A stretch of 64,000 bases of DNA from Siphonodentalium dalli (lineage: Eukaryota; Mollusca; Scaphopoda; Gadilida; Siphonodentaliidae), in the NCBI GenBank assembly GCA_032622095.1, contig CP136064.1, positions 251,722,484 to 251,786,483 of the forward strand. Reading direction: 5' to 3'. The notes below the pieces were generated by a model. The model saw only the letters and a list, made by a program, of their open reading frames with translations, was not told where the DNA came from and ran no database searches. The first letter of the stretch is position 1; every line of letters starts with the position of its first letter. Shown here piece after piece: positions 1 to 10,652 of the stretch. The translations under genes and the position numbers were made by a program.

Positions 1-2
1 AA

Positions 3-1114
3 AAATTGTCAGAACGTCGGAAAATCTCCAAATTATGCCAATTCTACAAAATGTTCTATAAAATGACACCCTCATATCTATATACCTTAGTTCCGAGATC
101 AACAGAGAATATGCACCGATATCCACTGAGAAAGCATCACCTAACTAACCCTTCTCGTGATACTGCGTCATACGAAAAGTCCTTTCTTCCCTCAGCCGTT
201 GAGATGTGGAACACACTCCCAGACAATGTGCGGAAGTGTGAAACATTGTGTGACTTTAAGTCGGCACTAGGAAGCACGGATAATAACCGTAGAGAACCTT
301 ATATTTACCACTATTACTATTACTCACGCCCAGCGCAAATACATCACTGCAGATTGCGACTTGGTTGTAGTTTTCTTAATAAAGACCTGTGTGAAAATTA
401 TCTCAGATCAAGTCCTCATTGTGTGTGTGGAAGTGATGAAACGGCGAATCATTTCTTAATCCACTGCCCAGTATACAGTAGACTATGGAATCCTATTAGG
501 GCCACTTGCTAATGGCGCTTTCGGCGCACTTTTTGTCGCTTTCGGCGCTTTCGGCGCGCGCCGAAACATACCCTAATGGCGCACTTTTTGTCGCTTCCGG
601 CGCGCGCCATTAGGGAGTGGACCTAATAGTATGCCAAATGGCGCTTTCGGCGCGCGCCGAAAGCGACAAAAAGTGCGCCATTAGTAACGCGCCGAAAGCG
701 ACAAAATGTGCGCCGTTACGGTGCACATTTTGTCGCTTTCGGCGCGCCGAAACATGCGCCAATATCGCACATTTTGTCGCTTTCGGCGCGCGCGCCGAAA
801 GCGCCGAAAGCGACAAATAGTGCGCCGAAAGCGACAAACAGTGCGCCGTAACGGCGCATATTTTGTCGCTTTCGGCGCTTTCGGCGCGTTACTAATGGCG
901 CACTTTTTGTCGAAAGCGCCGAAAGCGCCATTAGCAAGTGGCCCTAATAGGATTCCATAGTAGACAAAGAAACGAATGTTTTTCTGGTAGTTTGGAAAGA
1001 ACAACCATTGAGAGCGCACTGAACGGCACGATTTCAAATAGTCTGAGCGAAAATATTTTTACATTTAAAACAGTCCAGAAATTCATAATCATGACAGAAC
1101 GCTTTTCGAGCTAA
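3..1114 (+). pseudogene. LINE (non-LTR retrotransposon) ORF2 C-terminal end, split by a foldback insertion
   Basis: The frame is open from the left edge, so the gene starts outside the window. Residues read SFLPSAVEMWNTLP followed by a C-x-C...H...C knuckle (PHCVCGSDETANHFLIHCP). This is the usual C-terminal end of CR1/Jockey-like LINE reverse transcriptase proteins. No RT palm is present here because it lies upstream of the window. The frame is interrupted after position 483 by the inverted-repeat element at 484-959 with a 6-bp GTAGAC duplication (478-483 and 960-965). The same frame continues at 966 and stops at TAA 1112-1114, about 49 codons on. The LINE was therefore coding, or nearly so, when it was hit. 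It is inactive now. The LINE family assignment is from motif pattern only. Confidence 0.8.
484..959. mobile_element. GC-rich foldback element with long perfect terminal inverted repeats and 6-bp TSD
   Basis: The left end TATGGAATCCTATTAGGG is matched exactly by its reverse complement at 942-959, and the inverted match continues through more than 40 bp into the interior. Direct GTAGAC copies flank it (478-483, 960-965). The inside is an array of short inverted and direct copies of a unit close to TTTTGTCGCTTTCGGCGC, giving many possible hairpins and a GC content far above the neighbourhood. Short ORFs across it are by-products of the repeats. No transposase is encoded. It resembles the 12182-12743 element in plan. 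Superfamily unknown; the 6-bp duplication and TATGG end do not let me name one. Confidence 0.85.
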
Positions 1115-1590
1115 CATATATACAGATTATATGGCACTGCCCAATAATAATTACATTAAGTATATATCTAATATATGGAACCATTGAAATAGCTGATGAC
1201 CGACACGACAGGTGACACACAAATGTTGTATATATGCTTGTGTCTGTATTGCTCTTACGAACCCATTCTATGAAACCCATACTATAATATATTAGACATG
1301 GTGTAAACATTTAGTACATGAATAGACCAATGCATTACCTGTCTCCGACAACTCCACGACGGGACGCGACTCGAGTAATGCAAGCATAATATTGGTTGCT
1401 TTGTCGCACCATTTTATATTATGTCCACCGATGATAAGGTCACTTGTGGAGACGGCATATATAAGCCATATAGGCTTACAGCCGAATCCACTCCCATACA
1501 CAAGGAACATGGTAACATGAATTATCAATATATTATATTGTAACAAATTGTTATTGGGAATAAATATTATTAAACCAAAAAACAGAACCA
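1115..1590. other. No recognised feature
   Basis: AT-rich sequence downstream of the LINE stop codon. It probably includes the LINE 3' UTR, but no tail or duplication marks its end. Short minus-strand ORFs here have no family resemblance. Confidence 0.5.
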
Positions 1591-1750
1591 TATCACCTAA
1601 TTACTGCGAGTGGTAAGAAGTTTGAACAGCCCTATTTTCTCACAAACGAACTCGTAGTCGTTAATTATACGAAACTGTTTCTGGATCGTCCGAAAAATTA
1701 GATATTATATATTCGTATTTCTTATCAGTATTAGTTCATTACGAGAAAGG
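1591..1750 (+). repeat. Dispersed repeat R6, copy 1
   Basis: This stretch (CTGCGAGTGG, AAGAAGTTTGAACAGC, TCTTATCAGTA) matches 56996-57160 over its whole length with scattered differences. Pieces recur near 59515-59590 in inverted orientation and 59795-59845 in direct orientation. No coding capacity, tRNA-like promoter or clear ends were seen. Class unknown. Confidence 0.6.
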
Positions 1751-1812
1751 TGTCCAGTGTCACCTTGTACATCAGCTTCTGGATCAGTCTGATTGTCCAG
1801 ACTCTTCCCCCG

Positions 1813-3053
1813 AACACCCGCACATTATCTGCTTATAATATAACTTATTTTAGGTAGATACTCTGCTTAGAATCGCCTCATTTTGAGTCGATCATGTGCT
1901 GAACATGAGAGCGTTTTATTCATATTATCGACTCATAATGAGGCGATTCTAAGCAATTCAATTCAATTATTTATTCACTCAAATCGTCAAATATGACACA
2001 ATAGAGCTCGGTGGAATACAGTGCATATAATTTCTGTGCAAATTACAAAAGTGGTGCGCGTTGAAAATTACACATATTATAATAATACAGTTGATTGAGA
2101 ACAGCCCATGGTTGTGCAAATGTCGGATTTTAATGTATTACGTATATAGTATGCCTCAGGAGTTTTTGAATAAAATCAGGACCCGTCTAATGAAAAGATA
2201 TAGGTTTTTCAAGGTTTTATGTCGTTTACAGTTAAAAAGTTCACTTAATTTGATGGTATTTGGTCGACAATAATAATATTTGTGTATGTATTTGACTCGC
2301 AGGTCTTTTAAACACGGGCATTGCAATATTACGTGGAATTCGTCCCCTATATTTGTACCGCATAGAGTACATAGTCTATCGGAATAATCTGAGTTAATCA
2401 ATGAACCATGGTAAGTGGTGGTTGCGGGTACGAAATTTCAGAAGTATTTGGACGGTGTCGTTTTTCACGAAAGAGAGGAATTTCTCTTTGGTGAAGTCGT
2501 GTTTTATAATTCTGTAAAAGGCATACTTATTTGAATTACACATTACCTCTCCATTCTTGAATGAATTGGTCTTCCAGCCTACACTTGACCGACTTCTTAA
2601 ATCTGTCGAGACTAGATAATGTGTGGTTGATCCATATACCCCCCATTCCAAGTTCATTTAACAGTTTATGCACATTTGCAATCCATGGGTTGTTAACGTT
2701 AGATGAGTTGTAATAAGTGAGTAATATATAATACAGTATAAATGGTAGCCTATTGCAGTTCATTTGTATAAGTTTTCCCCAGTACGTTAAATTTCTTAAT
2801 TTGATTTTCATAGTGATGGGGAATATATAAGCAGATTGTGTGCGGTCAATCACATTAATAAGCCAACTCACGACTTTCCAGATGTAGGCTCTTTAATATA
2901 TATTTTCACTGTGGCCCGCGCCATTAAACGAAATAACGGCTATGAGTCCACTGTCTGGTTATTTCAGAATAAAATAATCACATTATGTACATATAGTTCA
3001 CATTATAGGTCGATTATGTGCGTATTTGTGCGAGTATATGTTGGATTGTCGTA
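1813..3053 (+). repeat. Dispersed repeat R1, copy 1 (interrupted by a LINE)
   Basis: Two parts, 1813-1955 and 2828-3053, align in order with 18645-19258. The first part contains an inverted repeat (TTAGAATCGCCTCATT and its complement near 1938-1954) enclosing a variable centre. The second part contains AAGCCAACTCACGACT and GTGGCCCGC. The two parts are separated here by the LINE fragment at 1956-2827 but are contiguous in the other copy. Non-coding; class unknown, though the palindromic left part suggests a non-autonomous DNA element. Confidence 0.75.
1956..2827 (-). mobile_element. 5'-truncated LINE fragment (RT C-terminal part), inserted in repeat R1
   Basis: Three overlapping minus-strand frames (about 2827-2536, 2657-2394, 2401-2156) together resemble the C-terminal end of a LINE polyprotein. 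They contain YWGKLIQMNCNRLPFI, NNPWIANVHKLLNELG, KFRTRNHHLP and a knuckle CTLCGTNIGDEFHVILQCP. At least two frameshifts separate them. The 3' end, at the low coordinate, has a simple tail built from ATTGAATTG. A TAAGCA duplication flanks the fragment (1950-1955, 2828-2833). Length about 870 bp, so it is strongly 5'-truncated, as expected of target-primed reverse transcription. Inactive. Confidence 0.8.
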
Positions 3054-3489
3054 GTTTCATGTTCCACTGTCTGTTCGGAACCATGTAGACCAACTTCTTC
3101 ACATTAGCTGCATTATCTGTTATAACATTGCTGATTTTGTCTGCGACATGTATACTGAAACATGACATCGCTTCCTCGTACTCATTTCTGATGCTATCAG
3201 CTGCATGCGTGGTCAGCGTGGCGACATTTGAAACGTTTTCAGGCAATCATTACAGAGTGAATACTAATCGAATAATAATAGTCCATCCATTTATATATAT
3301 CGCATTATACAATGAATTAGTTCCATGCATTGGTATCAATTATTACCGTGGTCATATAGGACACATGCGTGGAACGATTGTTACTCACATCCTCCAACGA
3401 GAAGCAACCCCAGCTGGAACGAATCCATGCGCATATCAAGGTTAACATACCGACAAGATATGATGACACCCGAACCGAGTATATTTTAA

Positions 3490-3687
3490 CCCTTTCAGTG
3501 CCAAGTCGGATTTTTGTATCAACCCATATTTCCTTGATCATTTTTCAAATGTATTGATTATAATCATGTGATACATTGATGGAAAGAGCTCTTTCCATCA
3601 ATGTATCACATTATTATAATCAATAAATTTGAAAAATGATCAAGGAAATATGGGTTGATACAAAAATCGGACTTGGCACTGAAAGGG
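3490..3687. mobile_element. TTAA-flanked palindromic MITE, CCCTTTCAGTGCC type
   Basis: A nearly perfect ~200-bp palindrome. The ends CCCTTTCAGTGCC and GGCACTGAAAGGG are flanked by TTAA (3486-3489, 3688-3691). A TTAA target plus a CCC start is the signature of piggyBac-type transposition. No transposase is encoded. The arms differ by only a few bases, suggesting a young copy. Confidence 0.85.
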
Positions 3688-3691
3688 TTAA

Positions 3692-4978
3692 CATATGAGT
3701 GGTGCGAAGCGGTTTTTCAGTACGAGCGACTTTTCTCAATGGTCACAACTTAGGCGCGATATTTGATCAGCGTACGATTGGAATATCGCACGCCCCTTAT
3801 TTCGACCAAGCCACTGAACATTAAAAACTCCATCCAGGGTTTACCGCCCTTGATGACTCGGTAAGACCGCTGCCACCGGCGACATTTTACCCACATTTGG
3901 TGGACTTCCGCGATATTAAGATATATACTAAGCGAACAGAGCAACATGCTGCCCTTGTTACGCACACAAAATATCGAAAAAAATTGTATAAATTTTGAAC
4001 TTTAAGTTTGAAAAGTCCCACTAAAACCGAAGAACTATATTTCGAAACGGTGTGATTCGGTTCTCCGATTATTTTATTAACACAAAAGTCTAAACGTACG
4101 TGTACGACGTTAATTGTCACAACTTTCGCGGCAAGTCAAATACAAGAGTTCTAATTTACTGCAATTTTGATAAGTAGCTTGCGAAAATCGTCAACAAAAC
4201 TACCACCCTGATTTTCCATTCTGTCATTATGTTTTAGTGCGGGAATTGTTCTCAAAGCACATAGAAAATTTGACTTTGGAGCGATCGGATTTCGCCATTT
4301 TTGCTGGAAAACCCCATGCTGAATGTAGAAACACAAACTAGTCCCAGCCGGAAAGTCAGAAAGGAGGTATGACTGGTGCGCTCTGATAGAGATTCTGAAC
4401 ATTGTGTGAAATTAACAAAAGTCCACGGCAGGCTACGAACTCATGTGGATATTTTTACAGCGAAGACAAGTCCAACACGCCAACCACTGGATCACGGAGC
4501 TCCACAACAGTCCAGTTAAGAATATAATGTCATGTGATTCCGAGAAACCCATTCATCTCGCGATTCGCCGGAGATATATGATAAGGCAAACATTCTGTGC
4601 GTGTTTAAATTGTCTTTTCGCACGATAACTTACCGTTATCGCACGCTATCGCGTTGATAATTGGGTCGCTTCAAGTCTTCAGGCTTCGCGGTAATAAATA
4701 CGAGCTTTTGAGCACAGGCGTTTTTAGTATAGGCACAACTAAGGAATATCATTTCAGAATCAGTAAGCGGAATATTAAATCATTCCCTTTCGGCGAGCAG
4801 TATGCACCCGTAAACTATACTACAGGTGATGAAAAATTACAGTGTCGACATTGGTTACTTTGGTTACTTTTAAAAATCACCCCTTCTCACCCTGAATGTG
4901 TACATATCGGGCGGATTATTCATCTACAGTTTAGACATCCGAATTCAGACCGCGTTTAAACCTACGTTGATTGTCCTG
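3692..4978. other. No recognised feature
   Basis: About 1.3 kb of unique-looking sequence. The ORFs present (up to about 100 codons) lack motifs, and none has a convincing start or splice context. I see no repeat copy of it elsewhere in the window. Confidence 0.5.
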
Positions 4979-4982
4979 TTAA

Positions 4983-5284
4983 CCCTTCCAGTGCGAGGGG
5001 CCGATCTTATCGGCCATAATTTACGGTATGTAGAGTGCCAGGGCCGATAAAATCAGACCTAAAAATAATAACAATTTCTTTTTAGATTTTGTTTTTTGGG
5101 TTGAATTTTGTTTGGGTATGCTTAAGCATGCTATAGCGAATCTAAAAACAAACTGGATAAAACCTTAGGGGCATGTTATAACTCAATACTATCACCATGT
5201 ATTCATAGTAATAATTTTGATGCCCATGAAAAACGTAAGATTCCCTGGCACTAAACCTACAAAATAAGTCTTGCACTGAAAGCG
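4983..5284. mobile_element. TTAA-flanked MITE, diverged CCCTTTCAGTGC type
   Basis: Ends CCCTTCCAGTGC and GCACTGAAAGCG are imperfect inverted repeats of the same type as the 3490-3687 element. They are flanked by TTAA at 4979-4982 and 5285-5288. The interior (GGGGCCGATCTTATCGGCC and an AT-rich centre) is different and not a full palindrome. It is an older or internally different relative. Confidence 0.7.
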
Positions 5285-5288
5285 TTAA

Positions 5289-6029
5289 AGAATATAAGAA
5301 AAAATTATTCCGTGGTCTATATGGGGAGTTTTTGGTCGTTCGGTGACCAGTTTATAACTCTATACAGTGAGATTAGTGCATGCAATGGAACTACCCTGTT
5401 ACACAGCAAATTAAAAACAGACCGTAGAATAGTTCTTGATACACGGTAAACAAAATAGTATGATCCATTACACATTCATTGTGTATTATCCGTCCATACA
5501 CTATGAAAAGTGTACATTTACTATCGTCTGATAGGGAGGCGATTAAGACTATACTCAATTTAAGAATACATTTGTAAGATATCGACACTAACGCCATGTT
5601 ATCGCAATGCAGTGTATGGACATTGAAATATTCTTTATCAAGTTGCATGTAAGTACGGACCGACGTCATATCAGAATCATGGAAACTGAAACACGGGAAT
5701 GTTTTGTCTTCATTATTTTGACTGTAGATGTGGAATTTCATTCCAACAAGATCGTACAATTATTGGCTACTTTAGATTTGCAATATGTTACAGCTGGCGT
5801 CATCGGCTCATCACCTATCGATTTTGCTATTCTTCCGCAATATTAATTAATTTATGTTAGCAATCCATGTAGAAACACAGCTACGTGGCCTTCACCCCGG
5901 TGTGGGGTAGTTCAACTTCTAATGTCCATCATCGCCATCAAAATCATCATCATAACCGTCTGACGTTACCTTCATTAGCATCATCGTATTCGTAGAGATA
6001 TGTATCACGTATGGCATCAGGATTACCTG
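5289..6029. other. No recognised feature
   Basis: A 122-codon minus-strand frame (5391-5759) has no family motif and overlaps another random frame. A short CATCATCGCCATCA-like low-complexity run lies near 5925-5960. Confidence 0.45.
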
Positions 6030-6130
6030 TGATTTACCTGTGATCTTCAGGCCTATTTTAAGCTTTCGCTTGTATTGCCCAATTGTCGTAGTATAACATC
6101 ATATTTGCTCTAATTTACAGTGCGCTCAAT

Positions 6131-8833
6131 TCAGAATACATAGCAGAATTTGTTTGGCTTGCCTCGCCACTGGTCATTTAAAATTGATTTAAAATCATTC
6201 ACCGAACCGGCCGACACCAAATGTTCAGGGAGACTGTTCCAATTGTTAGTACTTCTGGCTGTAAAATTGTTCTTGCATAAAGTGGTGTTATATCCTTTCT
6301 TCCTAATCTTCCTAATCTTCTTACCTCTTGTTTTGCTTCCTCCATTATTTGTGTGTAACTCCATCGTTTTCAGCTTGACTTCATCTTTCTTCTGCATTAT
6401 CTTGTACATTTGGATCATATCGGTCCTCTCTCTCCGATATTCTAAAGTTGGTAATCCTAGTTCTTTGATTCTTTCTTCATATTCCTTATTTTTTATCCCC
6501 TCCACTATTTTAGTTGATCTTCTCTGCACTCTTTCTAGCATTGTTCTGTATTTTGTTTATAGTGAGGTGACCATATAGATGTCCCGTATTCCAGCTTGGG
6601 TCTGATTAATGCCTTGTATAGTGTGGTAAACATCTGTTTATCCATATATCTGAATGTTCTCTTTAGAATTCCGAGTTTCTGGTTGGCCTTATTCACTGTT
6701 GTTGCAATGTGTTTGTCAAATTTCATTCTATTGTCAAATGTCACTCCTAAATCTTTTTCTTCCATTGTTTCTTCTATGATATTGTGTTTATCTCCCTCTG
6801 ATACTGTGTAGGTTTTTGCTGTATTTGTGCTTTGTTTCCCCAGGTGCATCACTTTGCATTTTGTAGAGTTGAATCTTAATAACCACTTATCCGACCACTT
6901 TGACAGCCTATTTATATATTCTTGGAGTAATTTCTCGTCCCCTGTTGTCTTCATGTTTCTATATACCTTTGTATCATCTGCAAATATCTTGATTGAACTT
7001 GTCATCCATTCAGTAATATCATTTATGAATATCAGGGACAAGATCGGCCTGAGTACCTATCCCTGTGGTATGCCACTTGTAACATTTATGTGTCCAGATG
7101 TTTCACTCCTACTCTAACTGACTGTGTCCTTCCTGTTAAAAATGCCTGGATCCATTTATGTATGTCCCCTCTGATTCCATAGCTATCTAGTTTGTTCATC
7201 AATCTTTTATGTGGTACTGTGTCAAACGCTTTTCTGAAGTCCAAGTAACTTGAATCTATGTTGTTTCCTTCATCTAACGCCTGGTACTAAGCATCTTGGA
7301 CTTATAAAAGTTGTGTGACACTTGAGTGCTTCGATCGCAATCCATGTTGTTCTTCTGTAAAGAGGTTGTTGGTCTCCATATGGTTGAATATTTCACCTCG
7401 TATAATGGTTTCCAATACTTTGCATACCACACTTGTCAGACTCACAGGACGATAGTTACCCGGAAGACTCTTTTTACCCTTCTTGAATATTGGTACAACC
7501 TCTGCTTTCTTCCATGATTTTGGTATCTGCCCTTCTGTGATGGTATTATTAAATATGTGTCTCAATGGTTATTTTATAAAGCTGGCTGCCTGCTTTAGCA
7601 GTGAAGGGTCTCTGCTTTACCAATATTGTCGCTTATTATTCTCCCTTTCCCATCGTCTACGTCGGCTATTCCTTCCTTTACTATTGTCTTCTGCTTGACA
7701 TAATTCCAAAATGATTTTTGGTCCTTTTTAAAATTATCCGCTATTTTCTTCTCATAGTTTCGATTAGCATCTCTGCAGACAGCTGACGCTTTGTTCCGTG
7801 CTCTTGCATATCTTTCATAGTTGTTATTCGATTTATTGTATATGTATTTCTTCCATTGTGTTTGTTTTTCTTTTACTGCATTTAGAGCTGCGTTCGTCAT
7901 CCAAGGCTTCTTTTTTTTCCACCGTCTACTTCCTCCAGTTGGTGTAATTTTATCTCTTATTTCTAAGATCTTCTGGGTTGTAAATGTCCAAGCTGCATCG
8001 ATATCCATATCTTCCATTTCTTTCCAATTTATAGCCCGCATTTCATCTCCGAGATCACTGAATTCTATCTTGTTGTATTTGTATTTTATTTTGTTATCCA
8101 CTTCTTTCTCGGAGTAGCAGTTGAATTTGAACATTATAACTTTATGATCACTCTTTCCTATTGGTGGTAAGTATTCCAGCTCATTTATCATTCCCTCTTC
8201 ATTTGTTAAAACCAGGTCCAGTAAACTATCCTCTTGGTTTATCCTGTGCCTTGTGGGTTGCTTCACATGTTGGTGCATTCCTGTGTCGTTAATAGCTTCT
8301 ATGAAAGTATATGTAGGTGTTTCTGTTCCCAATTCAGTTGTCTTATTTTCCCAGTCTATGTGTTTATAGTTGAAGTCCCCCAGAATTAGTTTATGAGTTT
8401 CTTTTCTTTCAACCATTTGGTTCAGCATGATATTGAGATTTTTGTTATTCTCGTCCGTACTTGATGGACTTCTACATATGGCTCCGATCAGAAATTTGTC
8501 ATTTCCTCTAAGTTTCAATTGGCACCACTTTGATTCTTCAAAATCCGATTCTGTTTCTATAGCTATTGACTTCATATCTTCCCTGATGATTTCCGGTGAT
8601 CTTAGCTGTACCAATGTATCTAATTCTTCTTTCTTATTGGAGAGTGTATCCACATTGGTGTATAAAAAGGTTAGTCCATTTTTAAAACTTTGTGGGTTAA
8701 AAGACACCTTTGGTGCATTAAAAACATCAAGAGGGGGGGGGGGGGTCTTCGGCTTTGGGCCTCCCTCAGTCTTTTTGTCGAATGGAACTATTTTTCCACT
8801 TCTTATTATGAATTTTTCTCCATCTGTGTTCAT
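6131..8833 (-). pseudogene. LINE ORF2: AP endonuclease plus reverse transcriptase (broken)
   Basis: On the minus strand, 8833-7595 encodes the ORF1 C-terminal tail and then the endonuclease, with FLYTNVDTLSNKKEEL, GDFNYKHIDW and GKSDHKVIMF. The segment expected between SPEII and REDMKS, which carries the catalytic Glu, is missing, so the domain is internally deleted. Frame breaks follow. RT motifs lie in 7565-7302 (PIFKKGKKSLPGNYRPVSL) and near 7200-7245 (LDFRKAFDTVPHKR). PQG is followed by a stop near 7060. IKIFADDTKVY lies in 7041-6535. The C-terminal thumb/tail (WNSLPEHLVSAGSVNDFKS) is in 6541-6131. Not functional. A run of ten or more G near 8733 falls in the proline-rich linker. Confidence 0.85.
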
Positions 8834-8910
8834 TTCGTTCAGTTCCTCTCTTAACTGTTTCCTTTCTTATCTCTGCTCCTCCGTCTGATCTCTCTGGATG
8901 CTGATTTCTT

Positions 8911-9651
8911 TTAGCCCTTGGTCTTCCATCTTCTGGAGTTTGTATGCATTTGGAGTATCTTTTTTATATGGGATTTGTCATTGAAGGTGACTTTTAATGG
9001 CGGTATTTTGTTTCTTTCACTTTTCTTTCCAAGTCTATAAATGTTCTTTATTGATGGTTGCAGGTCTGGTGTTAATTCTCTGTACAGTTTATTAATAACT
9101 GCCATGTCATCTTGCTTTCTTGCTGCTCCATCCTGATTTGATGAGAGAGGAATTCCAAAGAAGCATAGGTTACTGGCCCTTGACTGTCTTTCCTCCATTT
9201 CTTTGAATCTGTCATCAAATTTATTTTGGAATGTCTTCTCTATTTCCGCCGTAATCTCTTTAATAATACTGTCTTTCACTCCACTAACTTCCCTTTTCAC
9301 CTTGTATTCAATGTTTTTAGCTACTTCTTCTACCCTTTTCTCCAATCTTTCAAACCTGGATTCACTGTCCTGCTTCATACTAGTTAGGGTGCTACTAATT
9401 TCTTTAATTGTCTGGTGTGATTTCTCGTCCACTCTGCATTTCCATTTGAATCCCGCTGTAGCTCCCATATTGCTTGCATTGCTAATTGCATCATATACTG
9501 GTTTTGGCACTTTCGTGCAGACAAGACATACCCAGCTCTCACAAACATCGCAGCATAATCCATCTGCATCCTCTGAGAATATCTCTTTGCAGTATGGACA
9601 TTCCCATTTATCTGCTTTCGCTGTTTTCTTTGCTTCTTTCTTGGGAGGCAT
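8911..9651 (-). pseudogene. LINE ORF1: zinc finger, coiled coil, RNA-binding-like protein (frameshifted)
   Basis: The ATG at 9651 gives a lysine/alanine-rich start (MPPKKEAKKTAKADKWECPY). A PHD-like finger follows, with paired cysteines CPYC, CDVC and CLVC (about residues 19-46). Next is a charged coiled-coil stretch (about 80-155), then an RRM-like L1-ORF1-type segment (NLCFFGIPLS; IYRLGKK; PPLKVTF; about 162-235). The open frame ends at 8911, but the family C-terminal pattern resumes in the next frame just upstream of the stop. It continues, across a TAA at 8867-8869, into residues LREELNEMNTDGEKF and a GKIV motif near 8780-8830. The true ORF1 was therefore longer. The break fits loss of a single base near 8940. 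ORF1 proteins bind LINE RNA. Confidence 0.8.
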
Positions 9652-9759
9652 TTTTATTAGTTGTTGTATTTATCTGGCTGCATCAAGGTTAAAGTTTCAT
9701 GCATGATTCGAAGTAGTACTGTGTTCTCATATTAGAACCGATGCTCAGCTTTTGAAATA

Positions 9760-10498
9760 TCATCATGTCAGCGACACAGAGAGGTGCTTCGTCACCATCA
9801 TGTTGTGCCTTTCGAAGACGTGACTTTGTTGCCGGTTCCAGATTTCAAGCAATTATAACTTTGAATACTAAAACGATAATTTCTAAATGCTTCTTCTCCA
9901 CAACTTGGGAAGGGGTGTCAAACTTAAATTATAGTGTAATACAAATTTCGTGGTTCTTTTAACAATAATAGCTCCATTGCCATTGAAACAATATCATAAT
10001 TTGCCATACCATTGTCTGTATCGTCATTTGGCATCACGACCAGTGTTGGGAATATTACTATGAGTAAATAATAATACACTTCTTCTGCCATTCGGAGTTA
10101 ATTTGTAGAATTTGTACTTATATACAGTAAACACTTTTTTGTTTTTACAATTTTGTGCTCAAAAGATCGTCATGTCAGAGACACAGAGGGGTGTCTTGCA
10201 GTTGATCCACAGATCATCATGATGTGTTAATTGGAAAGGTGAAAACCATTATTGATAACATGAGTGCTTCCAAAATGTGTATTATTCACAGATTGTGTAA
10301 CTAGGTATGCATTTTAAACGAACTGATTAGCCCAAGCTCGGTCAAATGCAGCACCGAACTTCTTAAGTTTAAGTCCCGTATAAGTTCACAACATGAGAGC
10401 AAACCAACTATCTATAAATATAGTTGAACGAATCCTAATTGTCGACCATCGAATTAGGCCTATATTTTAATACAAAATTAATTTAGTGGTTCCTTTAA
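9760..10498. other. No recognised feature
   Basis: AT-rich sequence. A weak internal duplication (ATCATCATGTCAGCGACACAGAGAGG-like text near 9757 and 10168) is present but short. No gene seen. Confidence 0.4.
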
Positions 10499-10652
10499 GA
10501 AATTAATGTATTGGGTTTGTGTCTTATTGTAGGATACGGCGCTGTGGTCGTTGTAGTACACTGTATGAACCGCGAAGCGGTTCTCACTAAATATGTCCCA
10601 AACGATCACAGCGCTGTATCCCCCAACAACAAACACCCACTACATTCATTTC
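10499..10652. repeat. Foldback (inverted-repeat) element
   Basis: The left arm (TTGGGTTTGTGTC, GGATACGGCGCTGTGGTCG) is repeated inverted in the right arm (CGATCACAGCGCTGTATCC, AACAAACACCC). About 45 bp of loop centres on the hairpin GAACCGCGAAGCGGTTC. No flanking duplication was recognised. Likely a small non-autonomous element. Confidence 0.6.

Larger units (their letters stand above)
6030..9660 (-). mobile_element. Nearly full-length, inactivated CR1-like LINE
   Basis: Minus-strand element with ORF1 (zinc finger, coiled coil, RNA-binding-like domain) followed by an endonuclease and reverse transcriptase ORF2, ending with a short tail near 6030-6055 containing GATCACAGGTAAATCACAGG. The PHD-like zinc finger in ORF1 together with an AP-type endonuclease fits the CR1 group. 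Both ORFs carry frameshifts, a stop and a deletion. The 3' boundary is approximate and no target duplication was found, so the ends are uncertain by tens of bases. Confidence 0.85.

Noticed and set aside
484..1037. Overlapping Arg/Ala-rich ORFs and a CpG-island-like GC peak
   Set aside because: The GC peak is the foldback element's hairpin array; the ORFs exist on both strands because the repeat is inverted.
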